A DNA stretch of 57,188 nucleotides from an uncultured Methanobrevibacter sp. (GTDB lineage: Archaea > Methanobacteriota > Methanobacteria > Methanobacteriales > Methanobacteriaceae). The stretch covers positions 1-57,188 of the forward strand of contig NZ_OMWA01000012.1 of the NCBI RefSeq assembly GCF_900314615.1, in the 5' to 3' direction. Within the stretch, counting starts at the first letter, position 1. Each line of letters begins with the position of its first letter. Under the pieces are notes generated by a model that worked only from the letters and a program-made list of their open reading frames with translations, was not told where the DNA came from and did not search any database. Positions 43,098 to 52,030 of the stretch are shown piece by piece. The translations under genes were made by a program, and so were the position numbers.

Positions 43098-44285
43098 TTA
43101 GATGTAATTGAGGTTTCTGCCGTAAGCATCACGCTTAGGTTTAGTTTCAGAATCAGTTTTTGTTTTAGATTCTTTTTTGAACCTGTTAAATTTGGAAGAA
43201 ATAGATTTTTCACTAAATTTCTCATTGAATTGTTTAACAATCTCATTATGGACTATTTCATCCAATGATTTTTCTTCAATTTCCTCTTCTTCTGGTTCGG
43301 ATTCTTCAACTTCTTCTGAATCAACTTTATCTTCTTCTTCAAGGTCACCGGTTGTAGGTTCACTTGCACCTGCTTCAGATTTATCTTCCTCTTCAATAGG
43401 TGTTTCAACTGGTTCAGAAACTTCTTCAATTTCCTCTTCTTCTGTTGGCAATTCTTTTTCTTCAACAGTATCTTCTTCCTGAACAGTAGTAGTAGCTTTT
43501 AATTCTGCAACAATCTTATTAGCCACTTCTTCAGCAGCTTTATTGGCAGCAGAATCTGCCATGCTTTCAAGTTCAGGTTTAAGATTTTCAATAATACGAG
43601 GTTCTAATTCAGCTATAACCTCATTCATTATATCTTTCACTTCATTTTTTTGAGCATCAGATAAACCAGCATCGTTATTCATATCTTTTTCATCAATTAC
43701 TGGTTCTTCTTGAATAGGCTCAGTTTTGGTTTCTTCTTCACTCATAATTTCACCATCATTTAACGCATGATAACATGCACCAGTCAAACAATTGCTGGCT
43801 ATCAAATTCTGAGATTTATACTCAACAGTACCGTAGGTATCCCAGTTCATTGGGATGTAAGTTAAGGTAATGTCTTTCAAGTCATAATCAACAATCAGTA
43901 GGCCTTCTGGAGTTCTTTGTTTCTTAGGGAATCCGGATATACTGAAACCAAAGTTCATACCTATGTCAAGGCGCTCTTTAATTCCAGGTGCATATTCTGA
44001 TAGGATTTTTCCTTCGATCCAAAGTTGATTGTCAGTTACCCATGCTCGGGTAACTGCTCCTATTCCACCATCGTAATGCCGGTTGTGGTCTCGATATATG
44101 TTGATTCCAACGGCTTGCTGTGCTAATGATTCTAAAACTTCTGGTGATACTATTTCATTAGCATAGTCTTTGTTGGTGGTTGATGCAACACCTACAATTG
44201 TTAATGTTCCATCGTCGTTCATGTCATAGGATTTTGCCTCGATGGGTAATCCGTAGACACGATACTCTAAAGCTTCGGTTGTCAT
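43098..44285 (-). CDS. Prohead protease fused to scaffold-like acidic domain
   Basis: 395 residues. Residues 1-155 are an HK97-type prohead protease: DDGTLTIVGVASTTNKDYAN, then the catalytic-His region YRDHNRHYDGGIGAVTRAW, GMNFGFSISGFPK, and LKDITLTYIPMNWDT. Residues about 180-350 are extremely acidic and Glu-rich (VEEKELPTEEEEIEE), helical, as in delta/scaffold domains. The tail is basic (KFNRFKKESKTKTDSE). A combined protease-scaffold is common; it sits upstream of the capsid gene. A noncoding stretch of 874 bases precedes it. Confidence 0.8.
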   Translation of the reverse strand: MTTEALEYRVYGLPIEAKSYDMNDDGTLTIVGVASTTNKDYANEIVSPEVLESLAQQAVGINIYRDHNRHYDGGIGAVTRAWVTDNQLWIEGKILSEYAPGIKERLDIGMNFGFSISGFPKKQRTPEGLLIVDYDLKDITLTYIPMNWDTYGTVEYKSQNLIASNCLTGACYHALNDGEIMSEEETKTEPIQEEPVIDEKDMNNDAGLSDAQKNEVKDIMNEVIAELEPRIIENLKPELESMADSAANKAAEEVANKIVAELKATTTVQEEDTVEEKELPTEEEEIEEVSEPVETPIEEEDKSEAGASEPTTGDLEEEDKVDSEEVEESEPEEEEIEEKSLDEIVHNEIVKQFNEKFSEKSISSKFNRFKKESKTKTDSETKPKRDAYGRNLNYI

Positions 44286-44389
44286 TTTGTATCACAAAAA
44301 ATGTTTAATTTAAAAGGGGTGTTCTTTTCACTAGCTTAAAAGTTAAAAAAGAACATGTTTGACTAATTTTTGAAAAGGTTTGAAAAATG

Positions 44390-44426
44390 AAAAAAACCCC
44401 AAAAACGATGAGGAACAATTTTGGGG
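44390..44426 (-). terminator. Terminator-like hairpin before the protease gene
   Basis: Perfect 8-base arms CCCCAAAA (44397-44404) and TTTTGGGG (44419-44426), followed on the minus strand by seven T. It would end transcripts coming from the portal/minor head genes or from the noncoding stretch. Confidence 0.5.
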
Positions 44427-44818
44427 AAAAACATTTTTCAAAAAAAAAAACTTGGAATATTTTTTTTTGGTTTTCCCTTAATATTACGCAGATGTAAAAG
44501 AGGAGGGCGTTTTGTAGATTACGTGTTTTTAAAGCACATATAGAGCTACATTTTATTGTTGCGGAAAATGCACAAAAAATAGGCAGTTATGTTTGGAGGA
44601 TAAAATAGGACAGTTTATTGACTTAACTTTTTAATCCTCTGTAATGTTGGTCATAGCGGTGATTAATGCATTTTTGTGTTCGAATTTAGAAAACGATTTT
44701 TTTTCTCCAGTTTTTTTTGGAGGTTTACCGGACGAATCTATTATGTGTGGAATAGTTTAGCCACTTGTTCCAGGTGGAGTCACAAAAGGTAGCGAAATGA
44801 CCATGATAGATATTGGAG

Positions 44819-44846
44819 GAAAAAAAAGGAGGAGATTAATCCTCCT
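44819..44846 (-). terminator. Terminator-like hairpin in the noncoding stretch
   Basis: AGGAGGA (44827-44833) and TCCTCCT (44840-44846) pair around a six-base loop and on the minus strand are followed by a run of T. It also resembles a sequestered Shine-Dalgarno sequence. Confidence 0.5.
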
Positions 44847-44913
44847 TTATTCTCATAGAAACTATTTTGATGTAAAAACGATGAAAATAAAATAAATATA
44901 TTTTATAGGAGGA

Positions 44914-44942
44914 GGTGGTTTTTTGATAATGGAGAAACCACC
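44914..44942. repeat. Inverted repeat GGTGGTTT...AAACCACC
   Basis: Eight-base perfect arms with a 13-base loop in the noncoding stretch. Further ACCA/TGGT elements nearby could extend the fold. Confidence 0.4.
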
Positions 44943-45159
44943 ACAAAAATGGTCTATAAGAAAACTCCAAATTCGTACTTTTATATCCTTAAAATTTCGG
45001 AGATTAAAATATGGTCTTATATTTTTGAAAATATATTAGATTTTTTTGACAGAAGAAAATATATTTTATAAAAAAACACACACCATTTTTTTTGTGGATG
45101 AAAAGTAAGTTCATCACCATGATATAGTTATATGATAACATTGACTTTTTTGTAACACT

Positions 45160-46035
45160 CTAGGCAGTAGCATTAGGCAATGTCATTCTTTGAGTTAAGT
45201 CAATGATAACGGGATTGTCTTCAGGGAAATACAATGGGGTTTCCACTACTGGTCCATAGCTGCATCTGCAATTTGGATGAGCGGGCAACAATAACATTGC
45301 TTCCTGTAGAGTATAAGGATTATTATCTGCTAAATCAAGACAAATATCACAAACATGACTATCTCCAACAGTAATTATCTCAACATGCTCCACACCATAA
45401 TTAGCATAAGCCTGTAAAGTACCTGTATTAACTGCTCTTGCATGTTCAGTACGGGCAATCATCCTTGCTCTTGCACGAGGAGAAATCAACCGGACAACTT
45501 CACCTTTTTTATTTCGTATTGGTAGAGGTTTGATTCCAAGGTTTAATATTTCACGTGTGGTTACATCGGCACCATGACCTGCTGCAACAGTATTAAATAT
45601 TGTCTCTTGAATACCCTCAAACAATTGATTATTCAAATCTCTTATCAAATCAAAATTATACTGAGTCACATGAAACAATGCTTTTTTATCTGCAGGAGTA
45701 TACAGTAACTTTTTATGAATGTCTCTGTAACCCAACTGTGAACCAACCTTGTAAAATTTTTCAATCAGATCATCACTATCACTTGCATTATAATCAATAA
45801 TGTCACGAAGTTGTTGTCTGATTCCGGACTCCTGGAAGAATTCCCTTATCTCACTTTGTTGAGTATTGAAAAATTTCTTAGCTTCATCTGTACCTAACCA
45901 TTCAGCAGCAGTTAGCATTTGATTATCCAAACCAGATAATAATCTGCGAAGATATTCTTGCTCTCCACGACTTAACTTTTTATCATTTGGAATATGTAAG
46001 TCTGTAATGTTAGGTATCATTTTTAAAACATCCAA
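45160..46035 (-). CDS. Minor head protein (SPP1 gp7 / Mu F family)
   Basis: 291 residues. The C-terminal domain shows the family pattern RMIARTEHARAVNTGTLQAY, TVGDSHVCDICLDLADNNPY and LLPAHPNCRCSYGPV, with Cys-x-x-Cys and C-R-C that probably bind zinc. N-terminal part helical (SRGEQEYLRRLLSGLDNQML). It is encoded after, and overlaps by a few bases, the portal gene; such proteins are injected or involved in head assembly. Confidence 0.82.
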   Translation of the reverse strand: MDVLKMIPNITDLHIPNDKKLSRGEQEYLRRLLSGLDNQMLTAAEWLGTDEAKKFFNTQQSEIREFFQESGIRQQLRDIIDYNASDSDDLIEKFYKVGSQLGYRDIHKKLLYTPADKKALFHVTQYNFDLIRDLNNQLFEGIQETIFNTVAAGHGADVTTREILNLGIKPLPIRNKKGEVVRLISPRARARMIARTEHARAVNTGTLQAYANYGVEHVEIITVGDSHVCDICLDLADNNPYTLQEAMLLLPAHPNCRCSYGPVVETPLYFPEDNPVIIDLTQRMTLPNATA

Positions 46036-47348
46036 TTTTCAAGTAATCCGGATTTGTATAAGTTGTTTTTGTATCTTTGAGTATTTTCTAAGCTTTTCAT
46101 ATTAAACTCATCAACATTGGAACTGGTATTGTTGAGTGGGTAATCCCCCCAGTCAACTGGTTCCCATCCATAATCTTTACGAACTTCATTAACAGTACGC
46201 ACACCATCCCTTACCTGTATAGATTCAATGTTAGCACGTTTCAATTCATCTTCAATATCAATCTCATTAAACTGGAAAACCTCATTAAACCCATTACGGC
46301 CCAATGCTTTGTTGAATCCAGCTTCATAAAATTTGGCCTTTGCATTCATCACATTTTTGAACTGTTCCTTTTGAGCTTCACCATTACCACTTCCAAGGTT
46401 AGCAGTTTCAATGATTCCCACAATAGCCGGAGGAACACGGAATAAACTGATTATCATGTCTCTGCACATGTTCATCATATTAACATAATCCATATCCTTG
46501 TTATTCATATTCGCAGACTGATAACTGGCTCCTTTAACAGCCAACATTCCACCACGTTTACGAACTTCAGATTGGATCATAGCTTGTAATCTTAAAAGTT
46601 CAGTATTGAACTCATCATTATCCATATCCTTATCAAAAGCCAATATCGCTGTAGGGTCAATACCCTCATTCTCCATGAGTTTCTGATTGTAATCCATTCC
46701 CAGAAACATCATCAACAATGGCTTTTGAATTGTCTCTAATTTGGACACTCCAAACTTACTGTCATGAAATTCCGTTGAAGGTTCATAGATATGAATCAAC
46801 TCATCCGGCTCATAACGGATATGAGGCTTGTTACGAAAACCGTACTGATCTGTATCATCAAAGTATCTGATGAGACTTGCAGGAATATACTGCAAACCAT
46901 TAATGATATGATAATTGTTATGGTCAAAATCAAATTCTTCATAGTTGACTTCAATAAAAGTATCACCAACGAGTTCTTGACTGTTTACGATTTGTTTGAT
47001 GAATACAGGGAAAGTGATACTGGATTCATTAGATACCGGATGATTAAACAAGTTAGTTAAATATCTTCTATTATTGATGTTCACTTTGAAATCATCAGGA
47101 TTATTAATTTTAAATCCATTAATCAGGAAAGTATCACTGATTGCGTTTACACAACTGTAGACATATGGATTATTTTTAGCTTGTTTGAAGAAACCATAAT
47201 GTCCAGCTGTTTTATTTACTGTATTGAATATAAAATGATAATCACGAATATATTGTTGGAATAAGCTATCCTCATATGGTTTTCGGAGTACTGGCATTAC
47301 AGCATTCCAGAATTTGGATTTCATATTCATACGGAAATTATCTAACAT
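46023..47348 (-). CDS. Portal protein
   Basis: About 441 residues. Recognised by PYVYSCVNAISDTFLINGFK near residue 65, the crown/stem region FRVPPAIVGIIETANLGSGN and the following EAQKEQFKNVMNAKAK, and the closing VRDGVRTVNEVRKDYGWEPV. Forms the twelve-fold DNA entry pore. Start chosen at MLDNFRMN after AGGAGACATGTTT. Order terminase, portal, minor head protein is standard. Confidence 0.87.
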   Translation of the reverse strand: MLDNFRMNMKSKFWNAVMPVLRKPYEDSLFQQYIRDYHFIFNTVNKTAGHYGFFKQAKNNPYVYSCVNAISDTFLINGFKINNPDDFKVNINNRRYLTNLFNHPVSNESSITFPVFIKQIVNSQELVGDTFIEVNYEEFDFDHNNYHIINGLQYIPASLIRYFDDTDQYGFRNKPHIRYEPDELIHIYEPSTEFHDSKFGVSKLETIQKPLLMMFLGMDYNQKLMENEGIDPTAILAFDKDMDNDEFNTELLRLQAMIQSEVRKRGGMLAVKGASYQSANMNNKDMDYVNMMNMCRDMIISLFRVPPAIVGIIETANLGSGNGEAQKEQFKNVMNAKAKFYEAGFNKALGRNGFNEVFQFNEIDIEDELKRANIESIQVRDGVRTVNEVRKDYGWEPVDWGDYPLNNTSSNVDEFNMKSLENTQRYKNNLYKSGLLENWMF

Positions 47349-47380
47349 AATAAACATGTCTCCTATTCATTAATTTTTTT

Positions 47381-48694
47381 TTAGAAGTAGATTACACCTA
47401 ATGGTGTTGCATTATTTGTAGTATTAGCTGGACCATATAATCCGCCACGCCACATGTCTGGGCAATGGTCGTTTAGTTTCAATGGTCTATCTTCACCACG
47501 TTGTTGGGCTTTTTTATCCCAACTGTAAGTTTGAGCTTGACTGATACTGTTAGTACAGTCTTGATGTATTAGGAATTTGTTATTATTGAATAAATCTTGA
47601 GTTTTCTTGATGTCTTCATATGTATCTGGTGCATAGGTTTTGATTTTGAGTTTAACACGACTGTCTTTTTGACAAGCAGTCTTCAGACTTGCTGCATCGT
47701 GAGGTAAAAATATTGTACTGTTGCTGTCCAAGTGATATTTGTCTTGCAACATTACAATGTCATCAACTCTTTCGGAATCTGATTGCGCTACACCGATGTC
47801 TTCTTTGTCATAATAAGTTTCCTCTAACAGGTAGTAGGTGTTACCATGTGCCATGTCACGATGTATTCCCATCACTCCAAAAGTTGTAACGGTACTAACA
47901 CCATAGTCGCAGCATAAATTGATTTCATGAATACGTTGATTATCTGGGAATTCATCTTTCAGGTAATTCCATGTGAAGACATTCTGTTTTGTGTCGAACA
48001 TGTCATAGATTGCTCCTTCGGCAATAACCCATTCACCCAATATATTTCTTTTGTAGAAGACTTCACTTTTCTGATTAACACGTTTCAATTCTTCTACATA
48101 TTCCGGTGGTAAATTAGGATTATCATCCAAGAGGAACTTCCATGTCTTGACAGTTCCGGCTTCCAATAATTCCTTGTCATTAATGTAATTAGTGAAAATG
48201 TAATGGTAAGGACTATCTGGGTTGGTGTTCCAGAACATTTTAGCTCCAATGTCAGAACATCGACTGATTGCCATTTCAACTGCAGATTGCGGACATCTTG
48301 CTATCTCATCAGCATACCACCCACCAACACTCATACCTGCAATAACATCAACAGCTTTCTCATCATTGAAACCCATACAATAGCATACTTTATCTTCAAT
48401 ATACAATTCACCATCATGAGCTCGGAATTCATGAGGAATATCCTCAGTATTCATCATAGCTATTAATGGATTAATCACATTTCTTTTCAAAGATGATGAT
48501 GTCTTACCAGATATCAAGAATTCATCAGAATCAGATTCAGCAAGAAATGTTAACCATCTGGCATTACATGTAATAGTCTTACCAGACCTGACTGATCCAT
48601 GGGCAATGTTAATCCAAGCATTACTATTTTCAAGAAAATTAATGGCAGTTCTTCCAAACTCACCATATTCAAAATAATTCTTACTCGGCCTCAT
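47381..48694 (-). CDS. Terminase large subunit
   Basis: About 437 residues. Walker A is GSVRSGKT with the Arg-containing form common in large terminases, Walker B is GWYADE. After the ATPase, the nuclease region has INLCCDYGVSTVTTFG, IFLPHDAAS and NDHCPDMWRGGLYG. Motor that packages DNA and cuts it. The start MRPSKNYFEYG is chosen inside the small-subunit gene's end; 13 residues more are possible from an earlier codon. Overlap with the small subunit implies coupling. Confidence 0.9.
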   Translation of the reverse strand: MRPSKNYFEYGEFGRTAINFLENSNAWINIAHGSVRSGKTITCNARWLTFLAESDSDEFLISGKTSSSLKRNVINPLIAMMNTEDIPHEFRAHDGELYIEDKVCYCMGFNDEKAVDVIAGMSVGGWYADEIARCPQSAVEMAISRCSDIGAKMFWNTNPDSPYHYIFTNYINDKELLEAGTVKTWKFLLDDNPNLPPEYVEELKRVNQKSEVFYKRNILGEWVIAEGAIYDMFDTKQNVFTWNYLKDEFPDNQRIHEINLCCDYGVSTVTTFGVMGIHRDMAHGNTYYLLEETYYDKEDIGVAQSDSERVDDIVMLQDKYHLDSNSTIFLPHDAASLKTACQKDSRVKLKIKTYAPDTYEDIKKTQDLFNNNKFLIHQDCTNSISQAQTYSWDKKAQQRGEDRPLKLNDHCPDMWRGGLYGPANTTNNATPLGVIYF

Positions 48695-49088
48695 CTTCTC
48701 GCCTATGCTTCTCTTTACTTGCAGATATAGCATCAGCTAGACCAGATAAACCTTTATGTGTAACATCAGCTTCGATTTTATCTCGTTTACCATACATGTT
48801 AGGATGCCTACGCTCTAACATCCATGCTGCAGCTTGCCAATGTTCCGTACTTGCCCTTGTAATCACTTGTTCAAAATTATGCAATGCTTTTGCTTTCGCT
48901 TTATCAACACATTCTTTGAACTTAACAAATTTACTTCTGCCTTTAGCTTCCTCTGCTTTTTTCATCCACTTATAATAAGTGGACTCATCTATTCCCACAT
49001 ATCCACATGCACCAAGAATACTATCCCCATTCTCAATAGCGTCACAAAACTTCTTCTGCAACTCTGGAGTTAATTTAGACTTAGCCAT
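48681..49088 (-). CDS. Terminase small subunit
   Basis: 135 residues with the N-terminal helix-turn-helix of the group (FCDAIENGDSILGACGYVGI then DESTYYKWMKKA) and the familiar HWQAAAWMLERRHPNMYGKR. Binds the packaging start site. GGGAGG precedes the ATG. Confidence 0.88.
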   Translation of the reverse strand: MAKSKLTPELQKKFCDAIENGDSILGACGYVGIDESTYYKWMKKAEEAKGRSKFVKFKECVDKAKAKALHNFEQVITRASTEHWQAAAWMLERRHPNMYGKRDKIEADVTHKGLSGLADAISASKEKHRREDEAE

Positions 49089-49150
49089 ATAGTATTCCTC
49101 CCTCTCTTTTTTTTTAATACTTGAAAAACTTGATACAATAAAAAAAAAAT

Positions 49151-50131
49151 TTATGAAATTTTTTCCAAGACATTCACTCGGATATGCTCTGCAATGGCCC
49201 TCATCAAGTTAGGTGGTACACTATTACCAATCCTTTCTTTGACTTGATTATCCGAACCAATCCAATTGAATTCATTATCCTCATATGTGAAACTTTGAAG
49301 TATGCTTAATTCTTTCACATCTAATTCACGATTTTCTTTATAGTGAACTAATTGAGGTTTTCTGGTTATGGTTGGGCATGGCCTATTTGGCAGTAAACGA
49401 TATATGTCTCTGGTCTTTGTTGGGAAGTTTGGAACATCACCACTTTTCTGACCAGGTTTAAGATATTTTGCATATCTTGTGATGCTTGAATTGTTAGGTT
49501 TAATCTTACCCTCCAAATGTCCAATACTCTGTTTGCAGGTTATTGGTTTATTTTGAGGTTTTGGATGTGACGCTGGTATACCAAGGTCTTTACGGACTCC
49601 TATGAATATCATTCTTTGCCGACTTGTTGGACAATTGTAGTATTGTGCATTCATCAGTTTGGCTTTGACATCATAACCTGAGTTTTTCAATTCGTGTAGG
49701 ATGTCTTTGAAGATGATCTTCATATTGCCTTTAACCATACCAGATACATTTTCCATTACGAATGTTTTTGGATATAATCCTCTTAGTAGTCGGACGTATT
49801 CATGGTATAGTTGGTTTTTGGTATCGCAGAAGTCACGGGCTCCAGCAGTACTGAATCCTTGACATGGTGGTGACCCATCGAAGAGGTCTAGTTCTCCTGG
49901 TATTAATCCGGTTATGTCAAGGACTTTTTCAACACTTAGTTTGTGGATGTCACCATAGTAGATTGGTGTATTGGGGAAGTTTCTTTGGTATGTTGCTACG
50001 GCATGTGTGTCCATTTCAACTGCTAGCAGGACTTTGTATCCTGCTAACTTATATCCATAACTGGAACCTCCGCATCCGCTGAATGTTGATATAACCTTAG
50101 GTTTCTGAGTAGTCTTGTTTTGGGATTTCAT
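49151..50131 (-). CDS. DNA (cytosine-5-)-methyltransferase
   Basis: Transfers methyl from AdoMet to cytosine C5. All main motifs are present: I FSGCGGSSYG, IV GSPPCQGFS (catalytic Cys), VI MENVSGM, VIII QRMIFIGV, X GNSVPPNL. About 326 residues; start placed at MKSQNK after AGGTGTGG, though ten residues more are possible. It overlaps the 3' end of the ParB-like gene by 35 bases. No restriction endonuclease gene is next to it, so it is a solitary viral methylase, probably guarding DNA against host restriction or marking packaging sites. Target sequence cannot be told from the sequence. Confidence 0.9.
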   Translation of the reverse strand: MKSQNKTTQKPKVISTFSGCGGSSYGYKLAGYKVLLAVEMDTHAVATYQRNFPNTPIYYGDIHKLSVEKVLDITGLIPGELDLFDGSPPCQGFSTAGARDFCDTKNQLYHEYVRLLRGLYPKTFVMENVSGMVKGNMKIIFKDILHELKNSGYDVKAKLMNAQYYNCPTSRQRMIFIGVRKDLGIPASHPKPQNKPITCKQSIGHLEGKIKPNNSSITRYAKYLKPGQKSGDVPNFPTKTRDIYRLLPNRPCPTITRKPQLVHYKENRELDVKELSILQSFTYEDNEFNWIGSDNQVKERIGNSVPPNLMRAIAEHIRVNVLEKIS

Positions 50132-50738
50132 ACCCACACCTTGGACAAGTGACTGTTTCAATACCGTCAGCTATGGATTCATCGTATTCTGGTTCGTCTT
50201 CAGGGATTATCATATTAGTGTCTAGGTTGATGTCCTCTTCTTTTACTGTTGAGGTTTCTTCAACTGTAGTAGTTTCTGTTAATCCTTGGAATCCGAGAAT
50301 ATCTTCATTGTTGAATCCTGTTAAACTTGTGTTGAAGCCGGATTCAGTTAAATCAGTGAAGACTTGAACGAGTTTGTCTTCATCGAAACTACCCATGACC
50401 TTGGTATTGTTTAATACTAGGTTGAGGGCTTTTTCCATGTCCTCGGAGTCTAGTGTGATGTCATTGTCTGGGAATACCCATCCGTATGAATCATTTAACT
50501 TCAATAAGTTTAGTTCTGCATATAAGTCATTGTCGAGGAGGTATTGTTCCCATAATATTTGGAATCTTTGATGTCCTCCGATGATCTGATTATTATTTTG
50601 CAGGGCTATTAGTATTGGTTCGACTATTCCAAAGTGGTCAATACTATTTTTGAGTCTTGTTTTTTCATCAGCTGTGATTGTTCTAGGGTTGTATCCTGCT
50701 GGGGATATATCAATGATTTTTATTTTTTCTATTTGCAT
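50097..50738 (-). CDS. ParB-like nuclease/CTPase-domain protein
   Basis: 213 residues. The N-terminus is a ParB/Srx fold (IEKIKIIDISPAGYNPRTIT, HFGIVEPILIALQNNNQIIG, then GGHQRFQIL). Such proteins are frequently paired with phage DNA methyltransferases next to terminase genes. The C-terminus has CPRCGYEIPK, a zinc-finger half, but no second pair of cysteines, so the metal site may be dimeric. Overlaps the methylase gene. Confidence 0.82.
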   Translation of the reverse strand: MQIEKIKIIDISPAGYNPRTITADEKTRLKNSIDHFGIVEPILIALQNNNQIIGGHQRFQILWEQYLLDNDLYAELNLLKLNDSYGWVFPDNDITLDSEDMEKALNLVLNNTKVMGSFDEDKLVQVFTDLTESGFNTSLTGFNNEDILGFQGLTETTTVEETSTVKEEDINLDTNMIIPEDEPEYDESIADGIETVTCPRCGYEIPKQDYSET

Positions 50739-50840
50739 TTTAGTTGTCCTCCGATTAAAATATCGATATATACCAAACCCTTATATTCATTAAATCATGA
50801 TTTAATGAGCATTAAAAAAATAATAATAAATAAATAAAAT

Positions 50841-51260
50841 TTATATAAATTTGAATAACACACCAACAACAATACTAATAATGATTGGCGCACCAATAGC
50901 AACCGTATTACGGAAACTTCTCTGTGATGCTGTGAAATCAGTTAACTCTTGTTTGGTTTCAGCTAATTCATCTGATACCTTGTCGAATTTTTCTTCAAGG
51001 TCTTTGAATTTCTTTTCAATATCTTTGTTGTTTTCATCTCTTGATTTTTGACTTGCTTTCAATAGAACTGTCACTTCAGTAACCTTCTCAATGAGTTCAA
51101 TCTGTTGTTGTCTGTCTGTAGTAAGTTCTTTGTTGATGTTATGAATGTCTTCTTTTTTATTATCCATTCGTGCTTTTAGTTCCGCATTTTCTTTTTCGAG
51201 GTTTGCGAATCTTTCTTCGTATAAGCATCCTGGATGGTCTTGACTAACTGGTGGTGTCAT
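50841..51260 (-). CDS. Coiled-coil protein with C-terminal membrane anchor (holin accessory, XhlA-like)
   Basis: 139 residues. A long coiled coil (residues about 20-110; NLEKENAELKARMDNKKEDI) is followed by one membrane segment (TVAIGAPIIISIVVGVLFKF) at the very end. This is the build of hemolysin XhlA-type lysis accessory proteins. It lies next to a small membrane protein, together a likely lysis pair. Start at 51260 after AGGTGATAACA. Confidence 0.65.
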   Translation of the reverse strand: MTPPVSQDHPGCLYEERFANLEKENAELKARMDNKKEDIHNINKELTTDRQQQIELIEKVTEVTVLLKASQKSRDENNKDIEKKFKDLEEKFDKVSDELAETKQELTDFTASQRSFRNTVAIGAPIIISIVVGVLFKFI

Positions 51261-51348
51261 TGTTATCACCTGTTAGTTCTTCGTATTCTCCGGCTGGGTC
51301 AATGTCTTCAATGATGTTTTCATCAGGTTTAGCAGCCTTCATTTTCAT
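51244..51348 (-). CDS. Very small acidic ORF (34 aa) bridging the lysis genes
   Basis: MKMKAAKPDENIIEDIDPAG then acidic residues. It starts inside the end of the holin-like gene and ends inside the beginning of the coiled-coil gene, so translation could be chained. Only overlap and coding-like composition support it. Confidence 0.35.
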   Translation of the reverse strand: MKMKAAKPDENIIEDIDPAGEYEELTGDNNDTTS

Positions 51349-51652
51349 CACCAACTACCATATCAGCATCATCATAGGTTAATATTTCATCTTCATTGAT
51401 AGTTGGATCAACATCATTTTCGAATTCATTTTTATAATCTTCGATTGCTTTTTGTTCTGCTACAACGACTCTGTGGTCTTCTGTTTTTTGCGCTAGAATC
51501 CATGATGCCACGCCTGTTAATATAGGTATTATCCAGATATATTCTTCTGGTATGATTTGTGTCAATCCATCTTTTCCGAGACTTACTATTATCATAGCTA
51601 TGAATGCTATTGCTGTTGCTATTTTACTTTTATATTTGAAAGATTCAACCAT
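51329..51652 (-). CDS. Putative holin (two membrane segments)
   Basis: 107 residues: a short basic N-terminus (MVESFKYKSK), two hydrophobic segments (IATAIAFIAMIIVSLG and YIWIIPILTGVASWILA), and a long acidic cytoplasmic tail. Size and topology fit small phage holins. It is far from the lysin gene (43 kb away), unlike many phages. Confidence 0.55.
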   Translation of the reverse strand: MVESFKYKSKIATAIAFIAMIIVSLGKDGLTQIIPEEYIWIIPILTGVASWILAQKTEDHRVVVAEQKAIEDYKNEFENDVDPTINEDEILTYDDADMVVGDENEGC

Positions 51653-51702
51653 GGTTAATCACTTTGTTTTAGTTTTTTTTCATAAAAAAAATTAGTTGTA
51701 AA

Positions 51703-51746
51703 GTGTTATGGAGAGGATTTGCACCCCCTCAGCCTATTTATAACAC
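51703..51746 (-). ncRNA. tRNA T-arm/acceptor-like minihelix
   Basis: On the minus strand the arms GTGTTAT and ATAACAC pair as a seven-base acceptor-like stem. Inside is a T-arm-like hairpin with GGGGG, loop TGCAAAT, CCTCT. D and anticodon arms are missing, so this is no normal tRNA. It may be a mimic, a remnant of a tRNA, or chance. Confidence 0.35.
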
Positions 51747-51815
51747 CAAATATGAAATTCTTAGATGCAATACGTTTTTTTTAATCGAAATTAAAGAATA
51801 CAACATTTTTTTGGT

Positions 51816-51834
51816 GTTATGGTTCGCCCATAAC
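51816..51834. repeat. Hairpin GTTATGG-TTCGC-CCATAAC
   Basis: Perfect seven-base stem with a five-base loop. It shares GTGTTATGG with the left arm of the tRNA-like element about 100 bases away. Confidence 0.4.
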
Positions 51835-52030
51835 ATCTTGATATATGAAAAAGGGAGTAATGGAGTAAAAAAAAGAAAATGTGGAAGTAAAAATTTGTAT
51901 ATGAAATTCGAAAAAGCAAAGTTTTTTGATGAAAGTACCTGGAAACGAAAAATCTCTTTTTTTTACTCTCTTGACTCCTTTTTTCATCTCTAATTGAGGT
52001 AATCAAATGATAAGAATAAAAAACTAGTAT

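Larger units (their letters stand above)
44286..45159 (-). other. Long noncoding stretch inside the structural gene cluster
   Basis: Between the minor head gene and the protease there are 874 bases with no ORF of note on either strand, which is exceptional in this dense region. It contains three clear hairpins, listed separately, two of which have T-runs in minus-strand orientation. A TTTTAAATTAAAC element lies about 30 bases before the protease start and could be a TATA box. A separate transcript or regulatory RNA seems possible. Confidence 0.5.
51653..52030 (-). other. Noncoding stretch with two hairpins between zinc-ribbon gene and holin
   Basis: 378 bases, very T-rich on the minus strand, no credible ORF. 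It contains a tRNA-arm-like hairpin (51703-51746) and a smaller related hairpin (51816-51834). It may encode a viral ncRNA or a 5' leader for the lysis genes. Confidence 0.45.

Noticed and set aside
43177..43482. Ser-rich plus-strand ORF opposite the protease/scaffold gene
   Set aside because: It is the mirror of the Glu-rich scaffold codons; a typical antisense shadow.
44494..44504. Another copy of the fibre recombination site (GTAAAAGAGG) in the noncoding stretch
   Set aside because: Nine bases of an AT-rich word are expected by chance; no cassette-like coding sequence follows.
44799..44897. Plus-strand 32-codon ORF (MTMIDIGGKK...) in the noncoding stretch
   Set aside because: Short, opposite to the operon, no ribosome site, and formed partly by the terminator-like hairpin.
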